Assembly: GCA_012719445.1 (NCBI GenBank)
Contig: JAAYAH010000153.1
Span: forward strand, 1-33,539
From: Actinomycetales bacterium
Lineage (GTDB): Bacteria; Actinomycetota; Actinomycetes; Actinomycetales; Kineosporiaceae
Direction: 5' to 3'
Length of the DNA: 33,539 nucleotides
The translations under genes and the position numbers were made by a program. The notes below the pieces were generated by a model. That model made no database searches and was not told where the DNA came from. It worked only from the letters and a program-made list of their open reading frames with translations. Position 1 is the stretch's first letter, and each line of letters starts with the position of its first letter. This document shows positions 15,175-23,010 of the stretch, in pieces.

Positions 15175-16611
15175 TCAGTGACCGAAGGTGAACCAGTTGA
15201 CGTTGACGAAGTCGGCCGGTTGGCCGCTGGTGAAGGTCAGGTAGACGGTGTGGGTGCCGGTGACGCCCGCGATGTTGGCCGGGACGGTGCGCCAGCTCTG
15301 CCAGCCGCCGGTGTTCGCGATCGCGAAGCTGCCGACCGGGGGCGAGGTCGGGCTGTCGAGCCGCACCTCCACCAGCCCGCTGGCCCCGCCCCCGGCCCCG
15401 GAGGCGACCCGGGCGACGAACTGCCGGGCCGGGGTCGGGCCGAAGTCGACCCTGTCGTAGCGGGTCCAGTCCCCGGTGGCGATCCAGCCGATGTTCTGCC
15501 CGCCGCCGGAGTCCTGGGTGGTCTCGGTCCCGACGCCGTTCTGGGCGTCGAAGGTCTCCGCTTGGATGGCCGCGTAGGCGTTCCGGGAGCCGGCGGGCGG
15601 CGTCGTGGTCGTCGTGGTTCTGGTCGTGGTGGTGGTCGTGGTCGTCGTGGTTCTGGTGGTCGTCGTGGGGACGGCGCCGTTCCTGCTGTACACCGCGACG
15701 TAGTCGACGAGCATCGGGCGACCGGAGACCGTGGCCGCGGTCGGGGTGGCGTACCCGGCCACGCCGTTGGGGAAGCCCCCGCCCATCGCGACGTTGAGCA
15801 GCAGGAAGTACCCCTGGTGGCCGGTCATGTTGGTCCAGTGCGGCTCACCGAGCTGGTTCTGGTCGACCGTGTGGAAGAGCTGGCCGTCGACGTACCAGCG
15901 CAGTTGCTGCGGGCTCACCCCGGCGTCCCACTCGAAGCGGTAGGTGTGGAACGCCGACTGGCAGGAGGACGAGGGGCAGGCCCTGCTGCCGCCCAGCCCG
16001 TTGGTCTCGTTGCACGGACCGCCCGGGTTGACGCCGCAGTGCAGCACTCCCCAGACCTGGTTGACCCCGTTGACGTTCTCCATCACGTCGAACTCGCCGA
16101 TCATCGGCCAGTTCTGGTAGTTGCCCCGGTAGGGCGCGCCCAGCGCCCAGAACGCCGGCCAGTACCCGAGGGCCTCGCTGCCGGTGACGTTCGGCATCTG
16201 GATCCTGCCCTCGATCCGCAGCACCCCGCCGCTCGGCGGCCGGAAGTCGCTGCGTCGGCTCTCGATGCGCGCCGAGGTCCAGTTCCCCGCGGCGTCCCGG
16301 ACCGGGGTGATCCGGAGATTGCCACCGCCGTCCCTGGCGAGGTTGGCGGTGCTGTTCGTGTAGGTCTGGATCTCGCCGGTGCCCCAGTTCGCCGGGCCGC
16401 CCGGGTAGGCGGTGCCGGTGTCGATGATCCAGTCGGTGGACGACGGAAGGCTGTTCGCCGGGCCGGTGAAGTCGTCGCTCCACACCAGGTTCCAGCCGGT
16501 CGGGGTCGCGGGGACGGCAGCGGTCGCCGGGTGCACGGCGACGACGGTGACGGCGACGGTTGCCGCCGTCCCGAGGATGAGCAGATGACGGACGGGTCGG
16601 TGGGATCGCAT
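15175..16611 (-). CDS. Secreted GH16 endo-beta-1,3-glucanase with CBM6
   Basis: This 478-residue secreted enzyme starts at ATG 16611, preceded by AGAGAGG. The signal peptide is about residues 1-32 (ends HPATAA). The GH16 domain spans about 37-311, with catalytic motif GEFDVMENV: E173 nucleophile, D175, E178 acid/base. The extra residue in ExDxxE is the beta-bulge form of laminarinases. A Thr-rich linker (about 315-338, nearly all Thr) leads to a C-terminal CBM6-like module (346-478, IQAETFDAQNGVG and TGDWTRYDRVDFG). It should cut beta-1,3- or mixed beta-glucan outside the cell. It heads an operon with the phosphorylase and has a long AGCGCT-centred palindrome upstream. Confidence 0.9.
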   Translation of the reverse strand: MRSHRPVRHLLILGTAATVAVTVVAVHPATAAVPATPTGWNLVWSDDFTGPANSLPSSTDWIIDTGTAYPGGPANWGTGEIQTYTNSTANLARDGGGNLRITPVRDAAGNWTSARIESRRSDFRPPSGGVLRIEGRIQMPNVTGSEALGYWPAFWALGAPYRGNYQNWPMIGEFDVMENVNGVNQVWGVLHCGVNPGGPCNETNGLGGSRACPSSSCQSAFHTYRFEWDAGVSPQQLRWYVDGQLFHTVDQNQLGEPHWTNMTGHQGYFLLLNVAMGGGFPNGVAGYATPTAATVSGRPMLVDYVAVYSRNGAVPTTTTRTTTTTTTTTTRTTTTTTPPAGSRNAYAAIQAETFDAQNGVGTETTQDSGGGQNIGWIATGDWTRYDRVDFGPTPARQFVARVASGAGGGASGLVEVRLDSPTSPPVGSFAIANTGGWQSWRTVPANIAGVTGTHTVYLTFTSGQPADFVNVNWFTFGH

Positions 16612-16733
16612 GGCATGGCCTCTCTGCGAGACGGTTGCGCCGCGGCGGTGCGCGGCCCCGACCCCCCCGAGCGGAGCCGTGAGAGAGAGCGATCCATACC
16701 GATAAGTCCGAGGCCAGAGCCTTGAGTATCGAT

Positions 16734-16755
16734 GATGAGAGAGCGCTCTCTCATC
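16734..16755. promoter_or_regulatory. Perfect 22-bp palindromic LacI-type operator upstream of the GH16 operon
   Basis: The palindrome is perfect over 11+11 bases, centred between 16744 and 16745, with inner sequence GAGAGAGCGCTCTCTC (16737-16752). It shares the GAGAGCGCTCTC core with 6756-6767 upstream of the importer. This is the strongest evidence that the glucanase-phosphorylase operon and the importer operon form one LacI regulon. Confidence 0.8.
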
Positions 16756-16879
16756 CCGAGTGTGCCTGTAGGGGTCGCATCGGGTCAATACCTTCCGGTC
16801 GGCTCCGGTGGCTGCGTCACCGGCTCCGGTGCGCCCGGTCGCGGTGGGTCCGTCGGAGGCTGGCGCCGGGCACAGGAAC

Positions 16880-16911
16880 GGCCCGGGAGAGCGGCACTGC
16901 TCTCCCGGGCC
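16880..16911. terminator. Strong hairpin terminator downstream of the CBM2-polyesterase gene
   Basis: GGCCCGGGAGAGC (16880-16892) pairs perfectly with GCTCTCCCGGGCC (16899-16911) around a GGCACT loop. It lies about 130 bases past the polyesterase stop and before the GH16 promoter. There is no T-tract, as usual in this GC range. Confidence 0.7.
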
Positions 16912-17041
16912 GGACCCGCGGCGTGGCGGCTCGGCTCACCACCCGGCGGAGCCGGGCGTCCCGGACTGCCGACCGCTCCGGGCGTTCTCGTGGACGGCGA
17001 CCACGATGACCCGGTGCCGAGGTGGGGACTCGCGGGATCCG

Positions 17042-18304
17042 TCAGTTCGCGGTGCAGGAGGTCACCGTGAGGCCCGAGGGAGATCCGGAGCCCTGGAAGC
17101 CGAAGGAGGTCGTCTGACCGGACGCCAGGATGCCGTTGTAGGTCTCGTTGCGGACCTGCACGGTTCCGGTGCTCCCGCTGCGCACGCCGTTCCAGCTCCC
17201 GGTGATCGTGGTGCCGGCGGGCAGGGCCAGGGTCACCTGCCAGCCGCTGAGGGCCAGGTCCGCCCGCACCGTGACGGTGCCGACGAAGCCGCCCTGCCAG
17301 GCGTTCGACGTCGCGTAGGAGGCGGAGCACGCTCCGCCTCCTGAGCCGCCCGACGACGTGGTCGTGGTCCGCGTGGTGGACGTCCCCGTGGTGGCGGTCG
17401 TCGTGGACGTCGGGGTCGGTCCGCTGGCCAGCGGGCAGGTGCTGGAGTAGCGGGAGACGCTTCCGGAGACGCTCGGACCGGGGCAGAGGAACTGCTCGTA
17501 GCGGGTGTCGCCGTCGACGAAGCGCTTCAGCCAGGACACAAACATCATGGCCACGTCGGCATTGGCTGACTGGGGGAAGAAGTGGCTGGCTCCGGCGAGC
17601 TCGAGGTAGGCCTTGTCCGGGGTGGTCGGGAGGCTGGTGTAGAAGGGGACGGCGTGACTGGAGACCGCGGCGATCGTGTCGCTCTGGCCACCGATGATCA
17701 GGGTGGGGACCCGGTTACCCGACCAGTTCTTCGTCGTGTTCCACGGGGCGAGGGGGACGGCGGCCCTGAGACCGGGCCGGTCCTTGGCGGCCTCGAGGGT
17801 TCCGCCGCCGCCCATCGAGTGTCCCGCGACGGCCAACCGTGAGGCGTCGATCCGGCTGCGCACCGAACTGGTCCTGGTCAGGTGGTCGAGGGCGGCGAGC
17901 AGTTCGTCGCCGCGCTGCGCGGGCTGGTCGGAGGTGGTGACGGTGTCGATGATGAAGACGACGAACCCGTGCGAGGCGACCCGGGGGCCGAACCACGCCA
18001 GGCTCTCCTTGGTTGCCGTGTAGCCCGGGCACATCGCGACGGCGCCGAACGTCCCGTCGGAGGTGGAGGTCGGGTAGTACACGGTGCCGCCGCCGAAACC
18101 GCTGACGGCGGAGCGGGCAACGGTCGTGCTCGTGGTGGCGTACGGGCCGCTGCCGGCCCGGACGCTGCTCAGGGTGGGGTTCGGGCCTCGTTGGTAGGGG
18201 TTGTCGGCCGCCTGGACGGCGGGTGTCACCGCCATCCCGAGGCTCACGGCCGCTGTCGCGGCCACGGTCAGCGTGACGAGGCGGTTCGCTCTGCGTGGAT
18301 GCAC
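17042..18304 (-). CDS. Secreted polyester hydrolase (TfCut/PETase-like) fused to CBM2
   Basis: The 420-residue secreted protein has a signal peptide at 1-32 (ends PAVQA). The catalytic domain (about 35-293) opens with DNPYQRGPNPTLSSVRAGSG, the hallmark of Thermobifida-type cutinases and PET hydrolases. The triad is S163 (GHSMGG), D209 (GGQSDTIA) and H241 (GASHFF). The oxyanion tyrosine is Y95 in PGYT, and W188 fits the aromatic-clamp position. C274 and C290 match the conserved terminal disulfide. A Thr/Ser linker (about 297-325) leads to a CBM2-like module to the end, with three Trp (AWQGGF, SGWQV, GSWNG). The GTG at 18304 has AAGGAG 9 bases upstream. Polyester substrates such as cutin are expected. 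PET activity is untested inference. Confidence 0.9.
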   Translation of the reverse strand: MHPRRANRLVTLTVAATAAVSLGMAVTPAVQAADNPYQRGPNPTLSSVRAGSGPYATTSTTVARSAVSGFGGGTVYYPTSTSDGTFGAVAMCPGYTATKESLAWFGPRVASHGFVVFIIDTVTTSDQPAQRGDELLAALDHLTRTSSVRSRIDASRLAVAGHSMGGGGTLEAAKDRPGLRAAVPLAPWNTTKNWSGNRVPTLIIGGQSDTIAAVSSHAVPFYTSLPTTPDKAYLELAGASHFFPQSANADVAMMFVSWLKRFVDGDTRYEQFLCPGPSVSGSVSRYSSTCPLASGPTPTSTTTATTGTSTTRTTTTSSGGSGGGACSASYATSNAWQGGFVGTVTVRADLALSGWQVTLALPAGTTITGSWNGVRSGSTGTVQVRNETYNGILASGQTTSFGFQGSGSPSGLTVTSCTAN

Positions 18305-18824
18305 GTCGACACACTCCTTGCGGGGGACGGACTGCGGTCGTGGCCCGGCGCTCCGGGACGCGCCGGGGGTCGGGGTCCCGTGGGGTCGCCCGACGGGCAG
18401 GTCGCCGGGACTCCCCACGCCGACACGGGTGACCCGATGATGACGGGAATGCCGGCTCGGGGGATCCGTGGAATCACCGGTGGTCACGGTTCCGTGCGGT
18501 CCTGCACCACCGGTCGGGAACCCGGGCAGGTGGGTGTCCGCATTCCTCACCCGTCATCCCGGGTGCATGTCGGATATCACCGGAAATGCTCGTGAGGCGT
18601 TTCCTTCCACGACGCGACGCCGCCGAACGGTGACGGGTGCGAAATCACCTGCCCGACACCGGTGGTTTCCCCGATGGCTGCGGACGACATCTCCGCTTGT
18701 ATCGACGGCACCCGGTCCCGTGAACACCTTCGGCGTCGGTGCGCACCGGGCCGAGGGCCGGGACGGAATCCGTCGAACACGAGCGAACTCGCGTTCCTCC
18801 GGTATCGCTGGGAAGGAAGAACAC
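18305..18824. other. Divergent intergenic region between two polyesterase genes
   Basis: This 520-base gap separates the minus-strand CBM2-polyesterase and the plus-strand cutinase. It holds one copy of a 50-bp element (18433-18482) that recurs at 23011-23060. No gene or hairpin of note is supported, and no clear sigma-70 promoter pair was found. The open frame running into the cutinase gene from 18468 is read-through, since the cutinase signal peptide starts at 18825. Confidence 0.5.
18433..18482. repeat. 50-bp dispersed element, copy 1
   Basis: This is 44/50 identical to 23011-23060 in the same orientation. It includes GGGGGATCCGTGGAATCACC (18459-18478) and ends in CACCGGTG. It lies 129 bp upstream of the CBM2-polyesterase start. 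Conservation of position upstream of minus-strand exported-protein genes suggests a shared cis element (inference). Confidence 0.7.
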
Positions 18825-19487
18825 ATGTCTCGGACACTCACCCGCCTGCGGGCGCTCGGTGCGGTCGGTCTCGGGGTCGTCGCCCTGGTGGCGGGCACCC
18901 TCACCGTCGCTCCGACGGCCTCCGGCGCCTCGTGCAGCACCGTCGAGGTGATCTTCGCCAGGGGGAGCGGGGAGCTGCCTGGCCTCGGAATCGTTGGGCA
19001 GCCGTTCGTGACCGCCATCAGGTCCGGCCTGGCCGGACAGTCCGTCAGTTCGTACGCCGTGAACTACGCTGCCGCCCTGGACCAGTCCAGTGCGGGGGCC
19101 GGGGCGACGGACATGACCAACCGCGTCCGCAGCGTCGCGGCGCAGTGCCCGAACACGAGTTTCGTCCTCGGCGGCTATTCGCAGGGTGCGAGCGTGACGG
19201 ACATCTCCATCGGGATCCGCACCATGCTGGGGACCGGCCAGACGATTCCCGCCAACCTCTCGTCGAGGGTGAAGGCGGTCGTCGTGTTCGGGAACCCGCT
19301 GCGGCTCTACGGCCAGACCATCAGAACCGCGAGCCCGACCTACGGCTCCAGGGCGATGGACATCTGCAACTCCGGCGACCCCGTGTGCGGTGCCGGCTAC
19401 AACATGATGGCCCACCTGATGTACCAGTCCAACGGTTCCACCACGCGCGGTGCCCAGTTCGCCGTGAGCAGGGTACGCGCGGGCTGA
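18825..19487 (+). CDS. Secreted cutinase (CE5 family)
   Basis: The 220-residue secreted esterase has a signal peptide at about 1-35 (ends PTASGA). The mature start SCSTVEVIFARGSGE is the CE5 cutinase/Culp signature. The nucleophile is S119 in GGYSQGA, the acid is D185 in GDPVCG, and the base is H197 (MAHLMY). Cys pairs (C37/C108 and C181/C188) match the fold. ATG 18825 has GGAAGGAAG just upstream. It should hydrolyse cutin-like polyesters or short-chain esters outside the cell. It diverges from a second, structurally unrelated polyester hydrolase. A hairpin terminator follows at 19530-19571. Confidence 0.92.
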   Translation: MSRTLTRLRALGAVGLGVVALVAGTLTVAPTASGASCSTVEVIFARGSGELPGLGIVGQPFVTAIRSGLAGQSVSSYAVNYAAALDQSSAGAGATDMTNRVRSVAAQCPNTSFVLGGYSQGASVTDISIGIRTMLGTGQTIPANLSSRVKAVVVFGNPLRLYGQTIRTASPTYGSRAMDICNSGDPVCGAGYNMMAHLMYQSNGSTTRGAQFAVSRVRAG

Positions 19488-19529
19488 TCTCCGCATCGTC
19501 GGCGTTCTCCTCCGGCATTCGTCCTGACC

Positions 19530-19571
19530 GACGGGGGACTCGAGGGAAAGGCATTCCTCGGATCCCCCGTC
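19530..19571. terminator. Hairpin terminator between cutinase and LAL regulator
   Basis: The arms 19530-19545 and 19556-19571 pair over 16 positions with 2 mismatches (GACGGGGGA with TCCCCCGTC at the base), around a loop of about 10 bases. It sits between convergent genes and could serve both. Confidence 0.7.
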
Positions 19572-19582
19572 GACGTCCGCTG

Positions 19583-22522
19583 CTACGGGGGATCCGACGC
19601 GTACCCGGCCAGTTCGACCCGCGACCTGATGCCCAGCCGGGTGAAGATCCGGCCGAGGTGGTACTCGACCGTGCGGACGCTCAGGAAGAGCCGGCCGGCG
19701 ATCTCCTGGTTGGTCGCCCCGGACACGGCGAGCTGGGCGATCTGGTGCTGCTGCGGGGTGAGCGCCCGGTCGAGGGGCGTCGGATCGACGGGCGTCGACG
19801 GTGCGGGGACGCGTTCGCCCGCGGCCCGGAGGTCGGTCCGCGCCTGGTCGGCCCAGCCGCCGGCGCCCATCCGCTCGAAGGTCTCCAGGGCGGCCTGCAG
19901 GAGCGGGCGGGCCGCGCGGGGCTGCCGCCGGCGGCGGAGCCGCTGTCCGTGGAGGAGGTCGGTGCGGGCGCACTCGAGGTCGGAGTCGGCGAGCAGGTGC
20001 AGCCGGTGGGCCTCCTGGAAGCGTTCGTCGGCCTCGGCGTCGTCCTCGGTCACCAGCGCCCGTGACCGGCAGGCGAGGGCCGTCCACCCCGGGTTGCCGG
20101 TGCTGCGGGTCCAGGTCTCGAACCGGGCGAGCGGGCCGAACACGTCGTCGGTCTCCCCGGCCTTGGCCGCGGCCTCGACCAGGTAGCAGAACAGGGCCGT
20201 CTTCACGATCTGGTGGCCAGGGGGTGCGAGCGGGCCGGCCAGCCGGTCCAGCCGGTGGAACGCCCGGACGACGTTGCCGTCGATCAGGTCGACGACGGAC
20301 AGTGCCCAGTCCGCGATCATGGACGTCGGGCTCGGTGCCGTCTCCCGGTGCCGGACGTGCTCCCGCAGCTCCCGGAGGTGGGCCAGGGCGGTGTCCCGGT
20401 CACCGGCGACGGCGGCCAGCACCGCCAGCATGGCCAGGTGTTCCCGGATGAGGTCCTCCTGCCCGTTGGCCCGGGCGAGCTCCCGCGCGTCCAGGACCAG
20501 GGCTGTCGCCTCGGGGTACCTGCCGAGTGCGAAGTCGGCGAGCGCGCCGAGCCAGACCGCCTGGGGGACGACCGCCTTCTCGCCGCGTTCCCGGGCGAGG
20601 GCCACCGCCCTGGCCGCCATCCGGCGGGCGGCGACGTCGTCACCGACGAGGATCCCGGCGTAGCAGGCGCGCAGCAGGTCGTCGGTGCTCTCCGTGTCCT
20701 CGGCGAGGGCGAGAACCCGGCGCAGGGAGGTCACCCCGTGGACGAGGTCCCCCTCGTGGACGGCGGCCATCCCGTTGAGCTGCTCGAAGGCGAGCTCCTC
20801 GTCCGGTGACTCCTCCGGCCGGCGCAGGGTCTCCGCTCTCCGTGCCAGCTCGGGCAGCAGGTCCTCGTGCCCGAGCCGGTAGACCGCGCTGCCCATCCGC
20901 AGCAGGGTCGTCAGCGCCAGCTCACGGTCGGTCCTGCCGAGCTCCCGGGAGATGGCGAGCAGCCGGTCGAAGGCCGGGTCCCGGGAGCCGGTGGTGAGGT
21001 CGATCTCGCTGCGGAGCACCCGCGCCGCCGTCCGGATCCGGGCCGGTGTCGCCTGGGTGCCCACCTCCTCCAGCAGGAGCCGGGCCCGGTGCAGGCGCCC
21101 GCCCAGCCAGGCCCGCTGCGCGGCGAGGAGGCGGTACTCGTCCGCGGTGGCGGGTTCGGTGGTCAGGCGGGCGGCGCGCTCCAGCGCCAGGGCCGCCCTG
21201 AGGTGGTCGCCGGCGTCCTCGTCCGCGGCCTCGGCGAGCTGCGCGGCCAGGTGCGGGTCGGGCCCGGGTACCGACAGCGCCCGGTGCAGGAGGGAACGCG
21301 GCGAGGGCGGTGAGGTGGACAGACACCGGGCGAGGACGGCGTGCGTCGCCCGGCGGTCGGCCACCGTCGCCGCGTGGTAGACGACCGTGCGCAGGAGGGG
21401 TGGCCGGAGCCGGACGCCGTCCGGCCGGACCTCGACGATCCCCGCCTCCTCCGCCGGCCGGAGGTCGGCCAGGTCCAGCCCGGCGGCCTCGGCAGCCCGG
21501 GCGAGTTCGTCCTCGGACAGCCGCTCGTCGGCGGCGACGATCAGCAGCAGTCGCCGGGTGGTCGCAGCGAGCGGCTCGACCAGGCGGAGATGGGTCCGGC
21601 ATGACCGGCTGTGCCTCGGGAGAGTGGCGGGCAGAGACGCCGTTCCCCGGCCGGGCGCGGGAAGGGACCGCGCCAGGTCGAGGAGGCCCTGGGGGTTGCC
21701 GCAGCCGAGGTCCGCCAGGGCGCCGGCGAGGTCCCCCGGCACGTCGTGGGCCTGCAGGAGCTCCAGGCTGCTGCGCTGGTCCAGTTCGGTGAGCCGCTGG
21801 CGGGGGATGCCGCCCAGCCTGTCGGGCGGCGGTCTGTCGCGGTCCGGCTCGGTCGCGGGGGAGTGGTCGTCCGGCAGCCGCCCGGTGGGGACGTCGTCCT
21901 CCGCGAACAGGACGGCCAGCCGATCGTGGTCGCAGCGTCGGGCCACGAAGGCCAGGGCGTCCAGTGAGGGCCCGTCCAGCCACGAGGCGTCGTCGACGAG
22001 ACAGAGCACGGGACCCGTGGCGGCCAGCCCGCGCAGGACCGCGAGCAGGTCGAGCGGAGGCGACGCGGGGGTCGTGCCGGTCGCCATGGCGCGGGCCAAC
22101 CGGGCACCCTCCTCCGGGGTGCTCCTGACGATCTCCTCCCGCACCGGGTCCAGCAGCCGGTGGAGCCCGGCGAGCGCCAGCGTCCGTTCCACCGCCACCC
22201 CGGCGGTCGACAGCACCCGCCACCCGGCCGCCGCCGTCGCTGCCCGGCGCAGCAGGGCGGTCCGGCCCGTTCCGGGGCTGCCGTGCACGACCAGCCCGCC
22301 CCCGGTGCCGTTCGCCGCGCCGGTGAGCAGCGCCGTCACGGCGGCGAGCGCGTGCTCACGCCCCAGCAGCCGGTTCGCCCGGGACGGCTCTGTGCTGCTG
22401 GCCTCTGTGTCGCTGGGCTCTGGACGGGTGCGTTCGGCGTCGGTGGGTTCGGAGCTACTGCCGGCGGAGGGCGTGCCGGGAGGAGCGGTGAACCCCCGCG
22501 TCGGGGGGTGCGGCTCCGGCAT
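19583..22522 (-). CDS. LAL-type LuxR-family regulator (AAA/STAND ATPase + HTH)
   Basis: The 979-residue regulator opens with a P-loop region at about 53-300, with a Walker-A-like GSPGTGRT (81-88) and Walker-B-like VLCLVDDASWLD. A long alpha-helical, TPR-like sensor region follows. The C-terminal LuxR helix-turn-helix is at about 908-970 (LTPQQHQIAQLAVSGATNQE, SVRTVEYHLGRIFTRLGIRS). The canonical Walker A lysine is Arg (R87), which is unusual and may weaken ATP hydrolysis. The first 45 residues are Pro/Ser/Thr/Glu-rich and could be non-native if a later start is used. It lies between the polyesterase pair and the small lipoprotein. Targets are unknown. Confidence 0.88.
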   Translation of the reverse strand: MPEPHPPTRGFTAPPGTPSAGSSSEPTDAERTRPEPSDTEASSTEPSRANRLLGREHALAAVTALLTGAANGTGGGLVVHGSPGTGRTALLRRAATAAAGWRVLSTAGVAVERTLALAGLHRLLDPVREEIVRSTPEEGARLARAMATGTTPASPPLDLLAVLRGLAATGPVLCLVDDASWLDGPSLDALAFVARRCDHDRLAVLFAEDDVPTGRLPDDHSPATEPDRDRPPPDRLGGIPRQRLTELDQRSSLELLQAHDVPGDLAGALADLGCGNPQGLLDLARSLPAPGRGTASLPATLPRHSRSCRTHLRLVEPLAATTRRLLLIVAADERLSEDELARAAEAAGLDLADLRPAEEAGIVEVRPDGVRLRPPLLRTVVYHAATVADRRATHAVLARCLSTSPPSPRSLLHRALSVPGPDPHLAAQLAEAADEDAGDHLRAALALERAARLTTEPATADEYRLLAAQRAWLGGRLHRARLLLEEVGTQATPARIRTAARVLRSEIDLTTGSRDPAFDRLLAISRELGRTDRELALTTLLRMGSAVYRLGHEDLLPELARRAETLRRPEESPDEELAFEQLNGMAAVHEGDLVHGVTSLRRVLALAEDTESTDDLLRACYAGILVGDDVAARRMAARAVALARERGEKAVVPQAVWLGALADFALGRYPEATALVLDARELARANGQEDLIREHLAMLAVLAAVAGDRDTALAHLRELREHVRHRETAPSPTSMIADWALSVVDLIDGNVVRAFHRLDRLAGPLAPPGHQIVKTALFCYLVEAAAKAGETDDVFGPLARFETWTRSTGNPGWTALACRSRALVTEDDAEADERFQEAHRLHLLADSDLECARTDLLHGQRLRRRRQPRAARPLLQAALETFERMGAGGWADQARTDLRAAGERVPAPSTPVDPTPLDRALTPQQHQIAQLAVSGATNQEIAGRLFLSVRTVEYHLGRIFTRLGIRSRVELAGYASDPP

Positions 22523-22563
22523 GCCGTGCAGTGTGATCCAGGAGAGGGCGCGGGGGAAGGGGT

Positions 22564-22584
22564 GACCGGCGCCGCCGGCCGGTC
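22564..22584. terminator. Possible hairpin after the small lipoprotein gene
   Basis: GACCGG pairs with CCGGTC around a 9-base loop, in the 145-base gap between the small lipoprotein stop (22668) and the LAL start (22522). It is weak and GC-rich, and alternative foldings exist. Confidence 0.25.
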
Positions 22585-22609
22585 GCCGCTGGGGGTCGGC
22601 GGGAGAACT

Positions 22610-22623
22610 GGTGATTCCACGGA
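22610..22623. promoter_or_regulatory. GGTGATTCCACGGA motif upstream of the LAL gene
   Basis: The same 14 bases occur at 22917-22930 and, in inverse, at 18465-18478. A related GGTAATTCCACCC is at 33455-33467. This copy is 88 bp upstream of the LAL regulator start. It may be a regulator site. Which protein binds is unknown. Confidence 0.35.
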
Positions 22624-22667
22624 AGGGGTTGGTGATCCGGGAGCGGCGGGGACGGCGGAGGCCGGGC

Positions 22668-22934
22668 TCAGAAGCGGACGTCGCCGAGCCTGTCGTCGGG
22701 ATGACTCCCGCAGTGACCGATCAGGGTGGCCGTGGTGGTGAGGATCGCGACCTCACCGGGAGCTCCCTTCGTCCCCACCACCTGCACGAGGTAGTCCTGG
22801 GCCAGCGTCTTCTGGTCGGCAGCGGACCTCTCCAGGTAGTCGGCGCAGGAGACGTCCAGGCCGTCGTCGCCGCACCCGCCGAGCAGGAGCGTCGTGAGGA
22901 CGACGGCGACGACGGAGGTGATTCCACGGATCAT
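22668..22934 (-). CDS. Very small lipoprotein of unknown function
   Basis: The product is 88 residues. The signal peptide MIRGITSVVAVVLTTLLLGG is followed by C21 in lipobox LLGGC, so the mature lipoprotein has only about 68 residues. It contains two Cys (SCADYLERS and IGHCGSHPDD) that could form one disulfide. The spacing C.DYL...DQ...C...PD.RL is faintly like the HdeA/HdeB acid-stress chaperone fold, but this is only a pattern resemblance. The ATG at 22934 has a modest Shine-Dalgarno (GAAGCGGGA). The first codons are complementary to an upstream element (see findings). It may be cotranscribed with the LAL gene 145 bases downstream. Confidence 0.7.
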   Translation of the reverse strand: MIRGITSVVAVVLTTLLLGGCGDDGLDVSCADYLERSAADQKTLAQDYLVQVVGTKGAPGEVAILTTTATLIGHCGSHPDDRLGDVRF

Positions 22935-23010
22935 CGTGTTCCCGCTTCTCGTCGGGTGGGCTGACGTGACGGGGACGGGCGTGGGGGCCCGGGCCCCGGA
23001 GGTGATCGCT

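Larger units (their letters stand above)
16612..17041. other. Intergenic region between the GH16 gene and the CBM2-polyesterase gene
   Basis: This is the 430-base gap between two minus-strand genes. It holds the 22-bp perfect palindromic operator (16734-16755), 123 bp upstream of the GH16 start, and a 13-bp-stem terminator hairpin (16880-16911). The rest is GC-rich and no gene is supported. The open minus frame back to 16788 is the GH16 frame read through its leader. Confidence 0.6.

Noticed and set aside
12773-15181. 802-codon plus-strand open frame opposite the phosphorylase
   Set aside because: Its composition is low-complexity Gly/Val/Pro/Gln/Arg. The minus strand carries the real GH94-like motifs, so this is a codon-bias shadow.
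15601-15665. Apparent GTC/GGT-rich microsatellite
   Set aside because: It is simply the Thr-rich inter-domain linker of the GH16 protein, coded on the minus strand.
17337-17415. Repeat-like GTG/GTC tract near the polyesterase 3' part
   Set aside because: It codes for the Ser/Thr linker before CBM2 and needs no other explanation.
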